Shown: piece after piece, positions 1 through 6,686 of the stretch | Layout: every line of letters begins with the position of its first letter | Numbering within the stretch: position 1 is the first letter of the stretch | Assembly (NCBI GenBank): GCA_900544445.1 | Contig: UQVK01000129.1 | Location: forward strand, 1 to 7,940 | Reading direction: 5' to 3' | Length of the DNA stretch: 7,940 nucleotides | From: an uncultured Lachnospiraceae bacterium | GTDB lineage: Bacteria > Bacillota > Clostridia > Lachnospirales > Lachnospiraceae | Notes under the pieces: generated by a model | The model's input: the letters and a program-made list of their open reading frames with translations, nothing else | Told to the model about the DNA's origin: nothing | Database searches by the model: none | Made by a program: the position numbers and the translations under genes

Positions 1-1
1 T

Positions 2-55
2 TTTTATCTGGAAGGACTGACCAGACTGAGCATGGACTGGAAGATGTACTGGTAA
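2..55 (+). CDS. C-terminal 17 codons of an upstream gene, possibly GH88 unsaturated glucuronyl hydrolase (5' end outside window)
   Basis: Reading from base 2 gives an open frame ending FYLEGLTRLSMDWKMYW and a TAA at 53-55. The stop lies 12 bp before the ATG of the lyase gene, so the two genes are probably co-transcribed. The pattern FYLEGLxRL followed by DWKxYW resembles my recollection of the C-terminus of GH88 unsaturated glucuronyl hydrolases, where a GDYFYLEAL-type segment closes the alpha/alpha barrel. GH88 enzymes remove the 4,5-unsaturated uronate that polysaccharide lyases create, so the neighbourhood fits. Seventeen residues cannot prove a family. The frame and stop are seen directly; the family is inference. 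Confidence 0.4.
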   Translation, partial: FYLEGLTRLSMDWKMYW

Positions 56-67
56 AAAGAGGTGGTT

Positions 68-3034
68 ATGGAACAGGATAACAGAATTGGATGGAAAGAT
101 CTGACGGTAACGGACGGAACGCTTCAGGAGACGGGGGAACGTTATATTACGGACGCCTCCCTGAAATGGACCGGACGGGAGGGCAGCGTTTTGGAAGCGC
201 ACAGGACGGTTATCAACCGGGAACGGAAGGAGGTCGTAACCTACGAGGTTCCGGCAGCCTGCGATGCTGCGGCTTCCGGCGATGCTGCTGCGACCTGCGG
301 AACTGCGGCTTCCGGCGATGCTGCGGCCTCTGGCGGGGCTGCCGTTTCCGGGAAAAAAGAAAGCATTCTGGAGCATCTGTTCGGATTCCATTGCTTTGTA
401 TACAGCGAAAGCCCGTCGGAGACAAGCCTCATTTTTTCCTTTGGGAAAGACGGAAAGACGGCGCTGCAGTTCGAATACTGCCTGAATTACGCAGGGTGGA
501 AGGAAATCAACATCCCCTATGAGCGGGGCTTTATGAAGGGGAAATACCGGGCGGACATGAATCAGGTGAAAATCTGTCTGTCCGGCTGCGGACAGGCCGA
601 GACGACCGTTTATCTGGATGAAATCTGCCTCTGCCGTTCCATGGATCCGCTTCATGTTTATGAACGCATGAGCGACCGGGTGAAGGAGCTTGGAAAGCAT
701 ACGAAGCGCTCCATCATCTGGGAGTATGACAGAAACGGCACATGGCTGAACCGCCCTGTTTTTATGGGAGAAGAGCCGACGGAAGCCCAAAAGGAAGCCT
801 TTGCGCGGCTGGAGGAGAGGTATCTTTCCCTGTGCGATGAGATCGATATGCCTCCCTTTGTGGAGTTCCGCCTTCCGCCCAGGGAAGAGCTTCTGGCCTT
901 CTGGGACGGATATGCGCTGAAGGAGGAGCAGGGACGGATCACCGGCGTACATATTCAGGACAGCACCACCTACGTGCGCATGATGAAGGCGCTCGCCAGG
1001 GAATGCCGGAAGGAAGGGGACAGGGCGCTGCAGGAGCGGTTCCGCCTTGCCTTCCTTCATCTGAAGGATCAGAACACGGTTATCAACTGGTATAACGGGC
1101 GCGGCGCAGCCAGCAGCCTGCTTCTCATGAAGCCGTATCTGAAACAGATGGGAATTCTGGAAGAGGCCGTCAATTATATCAAAGGGGCCTATGAATTCAG
1201 CAGGATCTATGACGTGACCTCCAAAAACGGGGTGGCGGGATATCGGTTCGAGGATTCGGACGTGATCGGAATGGAGCTTCCCACCCTGCTTGCCAGCATT
1301 CTGCTGATGGAAGACGGCAGGGAAAAAATGACGGATATGCGTCATTTCCATTTCTATCTGGAAAATTACTGCCTGGGCTATGCGCCGGGCATTGCCAGCG
1401 GCTGCAAGAAGGACGGAACCATTTTTCACCACGGAGGCTACGTGAGATCCTATCAGACCGTGGCGGTGTATTCTCTGACGCGGGTGCTGGATGTGCTTGC
1501 GGATACGGAATTTCAGATCGGGGAGGAGGCGCGGAAACGGCTCTGGAAGATTCTCCTGACGGAATATCAGATTTATCAGGGCGTTTACGAAAGCTTTGGA
1601 ATGAGCCAGTATTTTTTCCAGGCGAAAAGCGAGGTTTCCGTCTGTGAATTCGCTCATTTCGCGCGTGCCTTCCACGACCGCCAGGCCGCGGCCATGTATC
1701 TGCGGCTGGCGCAGACCTCTTCCCGCCAGAAGGCGTCGGAGTATTACCGGGAATTTACGGAACAGGGAATTCGGCCGGCGTTGCTTCCTGATTCCCACAA
1801 GACGCTTGCCTATGCGGCCGCGGCCGTGCATCGCAGGGGAGAGCTGGCGGCCACGGTACGCGGCTGCAGCCAGTATGTCTATCCGGTGGAGGTATGGCCG
1901 GATGAGGTGGGTTCAGGCTCCCGATACAGCGCCTTCGGCATGTACCGTTCCTTCGGCTTCCTGGAGCTGTCCCGGTACCCCGACGAAGACAGCGGCGTGA
2001 AAAACGGCGTCATGATCGATGAGGGCTTTGATTACAGGCGGTGGAATGGAACGACCGCGGTCTGCATCCCCTATGAACAGCTCAAATCCCGCCCGTATGA
2101 TGTGGAGGATGAATGGGCGGAGTGGCTTTTCTCCGACCAGCCTTTCGTGGGCGGCCTGGATGACAGCAGGCAGAACGGCATTTTTGTCCTGAAGCTGCAT
2201 GGACATCCCAAATACGGACTGGACAGCTTCCGGGCGAACAAATCCTGGCATTTTTATGAGGATGTGATCCTCTGTCTGGGGAGCGGGATCAGAAGCGGAT
2301 GCGGCTATGATGCGGAAACCACGATTTTTCAGGATTACGGCTCCGGAGCGAAGCGGCACGGAAACATCCTGACGGACAACAGGAACAACGGCTATTTCCT
2401 GTGGGAAGAGGACGATCTGCGGTTCTTTGAGAAGGACAACGTATCCCGGGATATGAAGGATCAGAACGACACCTTCGGTCACCGCGTATTCGCCCTGCTC
2501 AACCACGGAAGCACGCCGAAGGACGCTTCCTACCGTTATCTGATCCGGATGGGAAAGGGAGAGGAAGGCATCCGGCAGTTGAATATTGCAGAGCAGATTC
2601 AGATCGTCCGTCAGGATCCATATGCGCACATCGTGCGGATGTTCAACAAAACGGACTACGTGCTGTTCCGAAAGGATTATGAGCTTCACGACCGCTACAT
2701 TGACGGGGTGACGGAGAGCTGCCTGATGACGGTGACGGAAAACGAAGACGGCTCCGTCAATCTGGCGGTCTGCGATCCCGACCTGCGGTTCTATTTCGGG
2801 GAGAGCGAAGATTATGATCTGAACCGGAACCGGGTGGAAAAGGCAGTCTATGGACGATTCTGGAATTACCAGGAAAGCAGACCTTCCCGGATCTGGGTGG
2901 TGGTAAACGGCAGTGTGAGCAGCATGGAGGCGGTAAAGGGCGGAGCGCGGATCGTGCAGAAGACGGAAACAAAGACCATCCTGGAATTCGTCTGCTCGGA
3001 CGGGCTGACGGAAGAGGTGCGGCTCGCTTTCTGA
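68..3034 (+). CDS. Polysaccharide lyase family 8, chondroitinase-ABC-like, no signal peptide
   Basis: This predicted lyase of 988 residues would cleave uronic-acid-containing polysaccharide by beta-elimination. ATG at 68 is preferred over GTG at 62 because AGAGG (58-62) then sits 5 nt upstream. The architecture follows chondroitin ABC lyase (about 1000 residues): an N-terminal beta-sandwich to about residue 195 (FEYCLNYAGWKEI, YLDEICL), a helical catalytic region at about 230-600, and C-terminal beta domains with FQDYG, NGYFLWE, NVSRD and NHGSTPKDASYRYLIRMG. Compared from memory with Proteus chondroitinase ABC, Asn340-Trp341, His455, Tyr462 (in FHHGGYVRSY, the same seven-residue His-Tyr spacing) and Glu613 (WPDEVG) match catalytic positions. 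The expected Arg is replaced near Met512 (SFGMSQYFF). The N-terminus is charged with no signal peptide, unlike secreted homologues, so it probably acts in the cytoplasm. An alanine-rich repeat interrupts the first domain. The substrate is unknown; chondroitin/hyaluronan-like, xanthan-like or other glycans are all possible. Confidence 0.88.
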   Translation: MEQDNRIGWKDLTVTDGTLQETGERYITDASLKWTGREGSVLEAHRTVINRERKEVVTYEVPAACDAAASGDAAATCGTAASGDAAASGGAAVSGKKESILEHLFGFHCFVYSESPSETSLIFSFGKDGKTALQFEYCLNYAGWKEINIPYERGFMKGKYRADMNQVKICLSGCGQAETTVYLDEICLCRSMDPLHVYERMSDRVKELGKHTKRSIIWEYDRNGTWLNRPVFMGEEPTEAQKEAFARLEERYLSLCDEIDMPPFVEFRLPPREELLAFWDGYALKEEQGRITGVHIQDSTTYVRMMKALARECRKEGDRALQERFRLAFLHLKDQNTVINWYNGRGAASSLLLMKPYLKQMGILEEAVNYIKGAYEFSRIYDVTSKNGVAGYRFEDSDVIGMELPTLLASILLMEDGREKMTDMRHFHFYLENYCLGYAPGIASGCKKDGTIFHHGGYVRSYQTVAVYSLTRVLDVLADTEFQIGEEARKRLWKILLTEYQIYQGVYESFGMSQYFFQAKSEVSVCEFAHFARAFHDRQAAAMYLRLAQTSSRQKASEYYREFTEQGIRPALLPDSHKTLAYAAAAVHRRGELAATVRGCSQYVYPVEVWPDEVGSGSRYSAFGMYRSFGFLELSRYPDEDSGVKNGVMIDEGFDYRRWNGTTAVCIPYEQLKSRPYDVEDEWAEWLFSDQPFVGGLDDSRQNGIFVLKLHGHPKYGLDSFRANKSWHFYEDVILCLGSGIRSGCGYDAETTIFQDYGSGAKRHGNILTDNRNNGYFLWEEDDLRFFEKDNVSRDMKDQNDTFGHRVFALLNHGSTPKDASYRYLIRMGKGEEGIRQLNIAEQIQIVRQDPYAHIVRMFNKTDYVLFRKDYELHDRYIDGVTESCLMTVTENEDGSVNLAVCDPDLRFYFGESEDYDLNRNRVEKAVYGRFWNYQESRPSRIWVVVNGSVSSMEAVKGGARIVQKTETKTILEFVCSDGLTEEVRLAF
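249..356 (+). repeat. 18-bp in-frame tandem repeat (about 6 units) inside the lyase gene
   Basis: Units of 18 bp start at 249, 267, 285, 303, 321 and 339. The units at 267-284 and 303-320 are identical, and the identity extends to 22 bp (267-288 and 303-324). The others are diverged copies of the form CTGCGGCTTCCGGCGATG. The array encodes six-residue repeats of the type AASGDA, a flexible Ala/Ser/Gly/Asp stretch at about residues 63-94. It lies between two beta strands of the N-terminal domain, where chondroitinase ABC has only a short loop by my recollection. As the unit is a multiple of three, gain or loss of copies would keep the frame. Confidence 0.85.
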
Positions 3035-3055
3035 GAGGGAAAAGATGGCTTCATC

Positions 3056-3116
3056 AGCGCTGAACCCCGTTTCGGCGCTTGTGCCTCAGCGTAAAATGAT
3101 TCTGTATGGAGGAAAG
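3056..3116 (+). repeat. Leader module copy A: stem-loop, GCCTCAGCGTAAAA, ATGGAGGAAA
   Basis: This starts 22 bp after the lyase stop. It contains a stem of GCGCTGAA (3057-3064) with TTCGGCGC (3071-3078) including one G-U pair, then GCCTCAGCGTAAAA (3083-3096) and ATGGAGGAAA (3106-3115). The same blocks recur in the same order at 3190-3250. The stem differs between copies by a C-to-T change that still pairs as G-U, which suggests the RNA fold is maintained. The Shine-Dalgarno-like GGAGG here has no convincing gene of its own downstream. Confidence 0.75.
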
Positions 3117-3151
3117 ATTGAAAAATGCGCTCGATAGCGCATTTTTTCAAT
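3117..3151 (+). terminator. Bidirectional intrinsic-terminator-like palindrome between the lyase and DUF2264 genes
   Basis: Arms 3117-3131 and 3136-3151 are complementary around a CGAT loop (3132-3135), with one extra T in the right arm. The GC core is TGCGCT/AGCGCA, flanked by five A on the left and six T on the right. This is the form of a rho-independent terminator that could work on both strands. It would stop or reduce transcription from the lyase into the DUF2264 and GH3 genes, so it may set relative expression within the operon. The GC core is only 5-6 bp, so its efficiency is uncertain. Confidence 0.65.
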
Positions 3152-3153
3152 CA

Positions 3154-3180
3154 GGATTTGCGCCGAAGCGTCGCAAATCC
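3154..3180 (+). promoter_or_regulatory. Perfect 9-bp hairpin whose loop can pair with the region before the next ribosome binding site
   Basis: GGATTTGCG (3154-3162) and CGCAAATCC (3172-3180) form a perfect stem with a nine-base loop. GCCGAAGCGT (3162-3171), which includes the whole loop, is exactly complementary to ACGCTTCGGC at 3231-3240, ending 2 nt before the GGAGG of the DUF2264 gene. The hairpin and the long-range pairing are alternative folds, or together a pseudoknot if 3162 is left out. A regulatory role is inference. Confidence 0.5.
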
Positions 3181-3189
3181 CGTTATCGC

Positions 3190-3250
3190 AGCGCCGAACT
3201 GGAGGTTCGGCGCGCGCGCCTCAGCGTAAAACGCTTCGGCATGGAGGAAA
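3190..3250 (+). repeat. Leader module copy B, directly upstream of the DUF2264 gene
   Basis: This holds a perfect 9-bp stem GCGCCGAAC (3191-3199) / GTTCGGCGC (3205-3213) with loop TGGAG, then GCCTCAGCGTAAAA (3218-3231) and ATGGAGGAAA (3241-3250). The last two blocks are exactly 135 bp downstream of their copies in module A. Here the GGAGG serves the real start at 3253. The hairpin sequences look like those of dispersed extragenic repeats in clostridial genomes, but I cannot confirm that without a search. Confidence 0.75.
3243..3247 (+). promoter_or_regulatory. Ribosome binding site that sets the DUF2264 start
   Basis: GGAGG lies 5 nt before ATG 3253, a standard strong Firmicute site. The open frame runs back to an ATG at 3106, but that start would translate through the terminator palindrome and three hairpins and add a basic, repeat-encoded tail of 49 residues. 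Therefore 3253 is chosen. Confidence 0.8.
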
Positions 3251-3252
3251 AC

Positions 3253-4392
3253 ATGGAAACAAGAAAAAAATGGCTGGACGCCATGCTGCACATCCTGTCT
3301 CCGGTATTTTGCGCGCTGGAAAAGGAAGAACTGAAAAGAAGCATACCGCTTCCGTTCCATGAGGAACGCTCGGCGTTCGCGCCGCTGGAAGCCTTTGGAA
3401 GAAGCATGCTGGGACTTGCGCCCTGGCTGGAAGCGGAAGGACTGGAAGGAGAAGAGGCAAAACAGCAGGAGCTCTGGCGAAAACGGGCAGTCCGCTGCAT
3501 CGACCGGGCGACGGACCCGGAGTCGGCAGATTTCATGAACTTCACGGAAGGAGCACAGCCGCTGGTGGACGCGGCTTTTCTGTGCCATGCGCTGGTGCGC
3601 GCGCCCAGGCGGCTTGCGGGCGCGCTTCCGGAAAAGGTGCGCGAAAATCTGGTCCGGGCGCTTCGTTCGACCCGGATCATCACGCCGGGAGGAAACAACT
3701 GGATTTTCTTCTCCGCCATGGTGGAAGCGGGGCTGTATGTTCTGGGTGAAACGGATTATGACAGGACGCGGATCGCCTATGCGCTTCGGACGTTTCAGGA
3801 CTGGTACAAGGGGGACGGCATTTATGGAGACGGCCCCATGTTCCACTGGGACTATTATAACAGCTTTGTGATTCAGCCCATGTATGTGGATCTGATGGAG
3901 CTGTTCGGGGATTCCAGGGAGGAATATGCTTCCATGAAGGAACGGGTGCTGGCAAGGGCCTCCCGGTATGCTTCCGTTCTGGAACGCCTGATCGCGCCGG
4001 ACGGCAGCTATCCGGTGATCGGCCGTTCCATCTGTTACCGGTTCGGCGCGTTTCAGATGCTGGCGCAGGCGGCCCTGCAGCACAGGCTGGAGCCTCAGGT
4101 GCATCCCGCGCAGGTGCGCTGCGCCCTTACGGCGGTGATGGAAAGATGCATGGCCAGCGAAGACATGTTTGATGAAAAGGGATGGCTGCTCCCCGGCGTA
4201 TGCGGATACCAGCCGGAACTGGCGGAGGAATACATCAACACGGGAAGCCTGTATCTGTGCAGCGCCATGTTCCTGCCGCTGGGCCTGCCCGGCACGGATC
4301 CCTTCTGGGCGGATGCGGATGAGGACTGGAGCAGCAGAAAGGTGTGGAGCGGCGGACATATCTGTATCGATCACGCGCTGACCGAAAAATAG
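3253..4392 (+). CDS. DUF2264 family protein, probable (alpha/alpha)6-barrel glycan-active enzyme
   Basis: The protein has 379 residues. Family-typical segments in order are LEAFGRSMLGLAPWL (45-59), FTEGAQPLVDAAFL (97-110), a Pro-Gly-Gly-Asn-Asn-Trp segment running into SAMVEAGL (145-161), DWYKGDGIYGDGPMFHWDYY (183-202) with NSFVIQPM after it, GRSICYRFGAFQ (257-268) and EYINTGSLYLCSAMFLPLGL (326-345). Together these point clearly to DUF2264. Such proteins are predicted helical toroids found in polysaccharide utilisation clusters. I recall some relatives being classed as exo-acting glycoside hydrolases on uronate or galactose residues, but cannot verify that here. There is no signal peptide or membrane segment, so it is cytoplasmic. 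Its position between a lyase and a GH3 enzyme suggests it trims lyase products. The stop is 18 bp before the GH3 start, indicating tight coupling. The reaction is unknown. Confidence 0.85.
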   Translation: METRKKWLDAMLHILSPVFCALEKEELKRSIPLPFHEERSAFAPLEAFGRSMLGLAPWLEAEGLEGEEAKQQELWRKRAVRCIDRATDPESADFMNFTEGAQPLVDAAFLCHALVRAPRRLAGALPEKVRENLVRALRSTRIITPGGNNWIFFSAMVEAGLYVLGETDYDRTRIAYALRTFQDWYKGDGIYGDGPMFHWDYYNSFVIQPMYVDLMELFGDSREEYASMKERVLARASRYASVLERLIAPDGSYPVIGRSICYRFGAFQMLAQAALQHRLEPQVHPAQVRCALTAVMERCMASEDMFDEKGWLLPGVCGYQPELAEEYINTGSLYLCSAMFLPLGLPGTDPFWADADEDWSSRKVWSGGHICIDHALTEK

Positions 4393-4410
4393 GGAGGGAA
4401 ATGAAATACC

Positions 4411-6600
4411 ATGACAAAAGAGGAACTGCTGCATCTGCTCCATCAGATGACAACACAGGAAAAATGCAGGGAGCTGATGCAGCTCCCCATGGAAGCCTTT
4501 ACAGATACGGATATTTCCACCGGCCCCTGTGAGGATCTGGAGCTTACCGACGAGAAGATGGCACAGGTCGGTTCGATTCTGTCGCTGACCGGCGCGGAGT
4601 GGACGAGAAAGGTGCAGGAGGAGCATCTGAAAAACAACAGGCTGAACATTCCGCTCCTTTTCATGGCGGATATCATAAACGGCTATAAAACCATATTCCC
4701 CATTCCCCTGGCACAGGGCTGTACCTTTGATCCGGATCTCGTCAGGCAGCTGGCGGAAGCCGCGGCAAGGGAAGGCGCGGCAGCCGGCGTTCATGTGACC
4801 TTTTCCCCCATGGCGGATCTGGTGCGGGATCCCCGCTGGGGAAGGGTGATGGAGAGCACGGGAGAAGACCCTTATCTGAACGGGATCATGGCCGAACAGA
4901 TGGTGAAGGGCTATCAGGGGAACGATCTGAAGGAAGAGGGAAGGCTTGCGGCGTGCGTGAAGCATTTCGCGGGATACGGAGCGCCTCTGGGCGGAAGGGA
5001 ATATAACCAGGTGGAGCTGTCGGAGCGCACCCTGTTGGAAGATTATCTTCCCGCCTATGAGAAGGCGGTCCGGGCGGGAGCGCGGCTGGTCATGAGTTCC
5101 TTCAACACGCTGGAGCGCGTGCCATCCACCGGAAACCGGAAGCTGATGCGCGAAATCCTGCGGGGAAAAATGGGTTTTCAGGGCGTGCTGATTTCCGACT
5201 ACGCTGCAGTGAAGGAGCTGATCGCCCATGGTCTGGCGGAGGATGAGGCGGAAGCGGCCCGCCTTGCCCTGGAGGCCGGTGTGGATATTGATATGATGAG
5301 CCGCTGCTACAGTGATTTTCTATGCGGGCAGATCGAACGGGGCGAGGTGGCGCAGGAGCTTCTGGATGAAGCGGTCCTGCGGGTGCTGGAGCTGAAAAAG
5401 GACCTGGGCCTGTTTGAGAATCCCTTTAAGGACGGATCGCCGGAAAAGGAAAAAGAGCTCCTTTTATGTGAAAAACACCGCAGCCTGGCACAGAAGGCGG
5501 CAGAGGAATCCTTTGTCCTTCTGAAAAATGAAGAAAACATGCTGCCTCTTTCCAAAGAAGAAACAACGGCCTTTATCGGCCCCTTCGGAGAGGAGAAGGG
5601 CCTTCTTGGAGCCTGGGCGCTTTTCGCGGACCGGGAGGATACCGTGACGGTGAAGGAAGGGGTGGAGCGTCTCTGCCCCGGACAGATCTGGGCAAAGGGC
5701 TGCGAGATCCTGGAGCCCGGACAGAAGTGGCTGCGGGGCTATATCCCGATTGCAGAAGAGACGTGGAAACAGACGGAAGAGGCGGCGGAAGAAAAATTAA
5801 AAGAGGCGGTGGAAGCGGCCGAAAAGGCGGATCGGGTGGTCCTCCTTCTGGGAGAACAGGAACTGGAGTCGGGCGAATCCGGAAGCTGTGGTCACATCGG
5901 CCTTCCGCCTTCCCAGATGAAGCTTCTGAAGGCGGTCGCTCAGGTGAATTCCAACCTGATTCTCGTGGTGTTTTCCGGCCGCCCGCTGATTCTGACGGAG
6001 GCCTGCGCTTATGCCAAAGCGGTTCTGTTTGCCTGGATGCCGGGAACCCAGGGCGGTCCTGCGGTCGCCAATGTGCTGTACGGCTACAGCAACCCTTCCG
6101 GTAAGCTGACCATGACTTTCCCATATCACATGGGTCAGATTCCGGTATATTACAGCGATTTTGCCACCGGCCGCCCGCAGATGCCCGGTTACATCGACAT
6201 TCCGAAGGAGCCGCTGTATCCGTTTGGCTATGGGCTATCTTATACGGAATACGCGTATTCCCCTGTGAAACTGGATCAAAAGGTGCTGGATTCACAGACG
6301 GATGTCATCCATGCGTCGGTAAGGGTGAAAAACACCGGAAACATGGAAGGAAGGGAAGCGGTGCAGATGTACATCCAGGATGTGAAGGGCTCCGTTTCCC
6401 GGCCGGTCCGCCAGCTGAAAGGCTTTCAGAAGATCAGCCTGGCACCCGGCGAAGAAAAGGAGGTCCGTTTTGAAATTCGGGAAGAAATGCTCCGGTTCTG
6501 GACCATCGACATGGAATACAGAAGCGAGCCGGGACGGTTCCGGGTGTGGATCGGAACGGACAGCCGGACGGAGAACGGAGAAGAATTTTATTTAAGGTAA
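4411..6600 (+). CDS. Glycoside hydrolase family 3 beta-glycosidase (cytoplasmic)
   Basis: The protein has 729 residues with the usual three-part GH3 layout. The N-terminal barrel (about 1-330) carries LLFMADIING (82-91; Asp86 binds substrate in the family), DPRWGR with ESTGEDPYL (140-155), KHFAGYG (184-190), and the nucleophile Asp263 in GVLISDYAAV. The alpha/beta sandwich (about 360-575) has LLLGEQELESGESGSCGHIG (478-497), where Glu489 or a nearby Glu is the candidate acid/base, and an LPPSQ motif after it. The fibronectin-III-like C-terminal domain (about 630-718) includes AVQMYIQDV and RQLKGFQKISLAPGE. There is no signal peptide. GGGAGGG (4392-4398) overlaps the previous stop and lies 12 nt before the ATG, slightly long. 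ATG 4401 is in another frame that soon stops. Family members release beta-linked glucose, xylose, galactose or GlcNAc; specificity is not readable here. It probably acts on the same imported oligosaccharides as its neighbours. Confidence 0.95.
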   Translation: MTKEELLHLLHQMTTQEKCRELMQLPMEAFTDTDISTGPCEDLELTDEKMAQVGSILSLTGAEWTRKVQEEHLKNNRLNIPLLFMADIINGYKTIFPIPLAQGCTFDPDLVRQLAEAAAREGAAAGVHVTFSPMADLVRDPRWGRVMESTGEDPYLNGIMAEQMVKGYQGNDLKEEGRLAACVKHFAGYGAPLGGREYNQVELSERTLLEDYLPAYEKAVRAGARLVMSSFNTLERVPSTGNRKLMREILRGKMGFQGVLISDYAAVKELIAHGLAEDEAEAARLALEAGVDIDMMSRCYSDFLCGQIERGEVAQELLDEAVLRVLELKKDLGLFENPFKDGSPEKEKELLLCEKHRSLAQKAAEESFVLLKNEENMLPLSKEETTAFIGPFGEEKGLLGAWALFADREDTVTVKEGVERLCPGQIWAKGCEILEPGQKWLRGYIPIAEETWKQTEEAAEEKLKEAVEAAEKADRVVLLLGEQELESGESGSCGHIGLPPSQMKLLKAVAQVNSNLILVVFSGRPLILTEACAYAKAVLFAWMPGTQGGPAVANVLYGYSNPSGKLTMTFPYHMGQIPVYYSDFATGRPQMPGYIDIPKEPLYPFGYGLSYTEYAYSPVKLDQKVLDSQTDVIHASVRVKNTGNMEGREAVQMYIQDVKGSVSRPVRQLKGFQKISLAPGEEKEVRFEIREEMLRFWTIDMEYRSEPGRFRVWIGTDSRTENGEEFYLR

Positions 6601-6607
6601 AAAGAAG

Positions 6608-6637
6608 TTGACAAACCAAAAGCCCTGTTGTTATGAT
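6608..6637 (+). promoter_or_regulatory. Sigma-A-type promoter upstream of glnA
   Basis: TTGACA (6608-6613) and TATGAT (6632-6637) are separated by 18 bp. The -35 is perfect and the -10 differs from consensus at one base. It starts 8 bp after the GH3 stop, so glnA appears to be its own transcription unit. The start point would fall near 6643-6646, which places the terminator hairpin at the very beginning of the transcript. The inverted repeat GCCCT (6622-6626) / AGGGC (6645-6649) flanks the -10. Confidence 0.7.
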
Positions 6638-6641
6638 ACAT

Positions 6642-6664
6642 GGTAGGGCAAGGGCGCTCTTACC
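6642..6664 (+). promoter_or_regulatory. Candidate antiterminator hairpin with ANTAR-like hexaloop in the glnA leader
   Basis: GGTAGGGC (6642-6649) can pair with GCTC-T-TACC (6656-6664) with one G-U pair and one bulged T, leaving the six-base loop AAGGGC. ANTAR-domain antiterminators bind paired hairpins whose hexaloops have A at position 1 and G at position 4, and they are known to control nitrogen genes in some Firmicutes. The right arm is also the left arm of the terminator, so the two folds exclude each other. Against this, I could not find the expected first hairpin, and the predicted transcription start cuts into the left arm. Confidence 0.3.
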
Positions 6665-6686
6665 GGGAGGTAAGAGCGCCTTTTTT
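6650..6686 (+). terminator. Strong intrinsic terminator between the glnA promoter and glnA
   Basis: GGCGCTCTTACC (6653-6664) and GGTAAGAGCGCC (6669-6680) pair perfectly over 12 bp around loop GGGA, followed directly by six T (6681-6686). Adding AAG (6650-6652) against the first T residues extends the stem to about 15 bp. It can end transcripts of the lyase-DUF2264-GH3 operon. As it also lies downstream of the promoter at 6608-6637, it should act as an attenuator for glnA. Confidence 0.9.

Noticed and set aside
1913..2689. 258-residue open frame on the minus strand
   Set aside because: Antisense to the well-conserved C-terminal part of the lyase; no motif or ribosome binding site of its own seen.
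3118..3146. Possible promoter with TTGAAA at 3118
   Set aside because: Seventeen bases downstream is ATTTTT, not a -10 box, and the bases are explained by the terminator arms.
3125..3229. 34-residue small ORF starting MRSIAHFF in the spacer
   Set aside because: It starts inside the terminator palindrome and is made wholly of repeat sequence. The GGAGG at 3108-3112 is 12 nt away. A leader peptide is possible but nothing specific supports it.
3151..5229. 692-residue open frame on the minus strand
   Set aside because: It lies antisense across the DUF2264 and GH3 genes, both of which have clear family motifs. Its translation is rich in His, Arg, Gln and Pro with no recognisable domain. It is a codon-bias shadow.
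6626..6640. GlnR/TnrA-like box TGT...ACA before glnA
   Set aside because: The consensus TGTNAN7TNACA needs 17 bp with inner A and T; here the span is 15 bp and the pattern does not fit.
6622..6649. First ANTAR hairpin (P1) in the glnA leader
   Set aside because: The available stems around the -10 give loops of 3, 9 or more bases and none has A1/G4 in a closed hexaloop, so the two-hairpin ANTAR element cannot be claimed.
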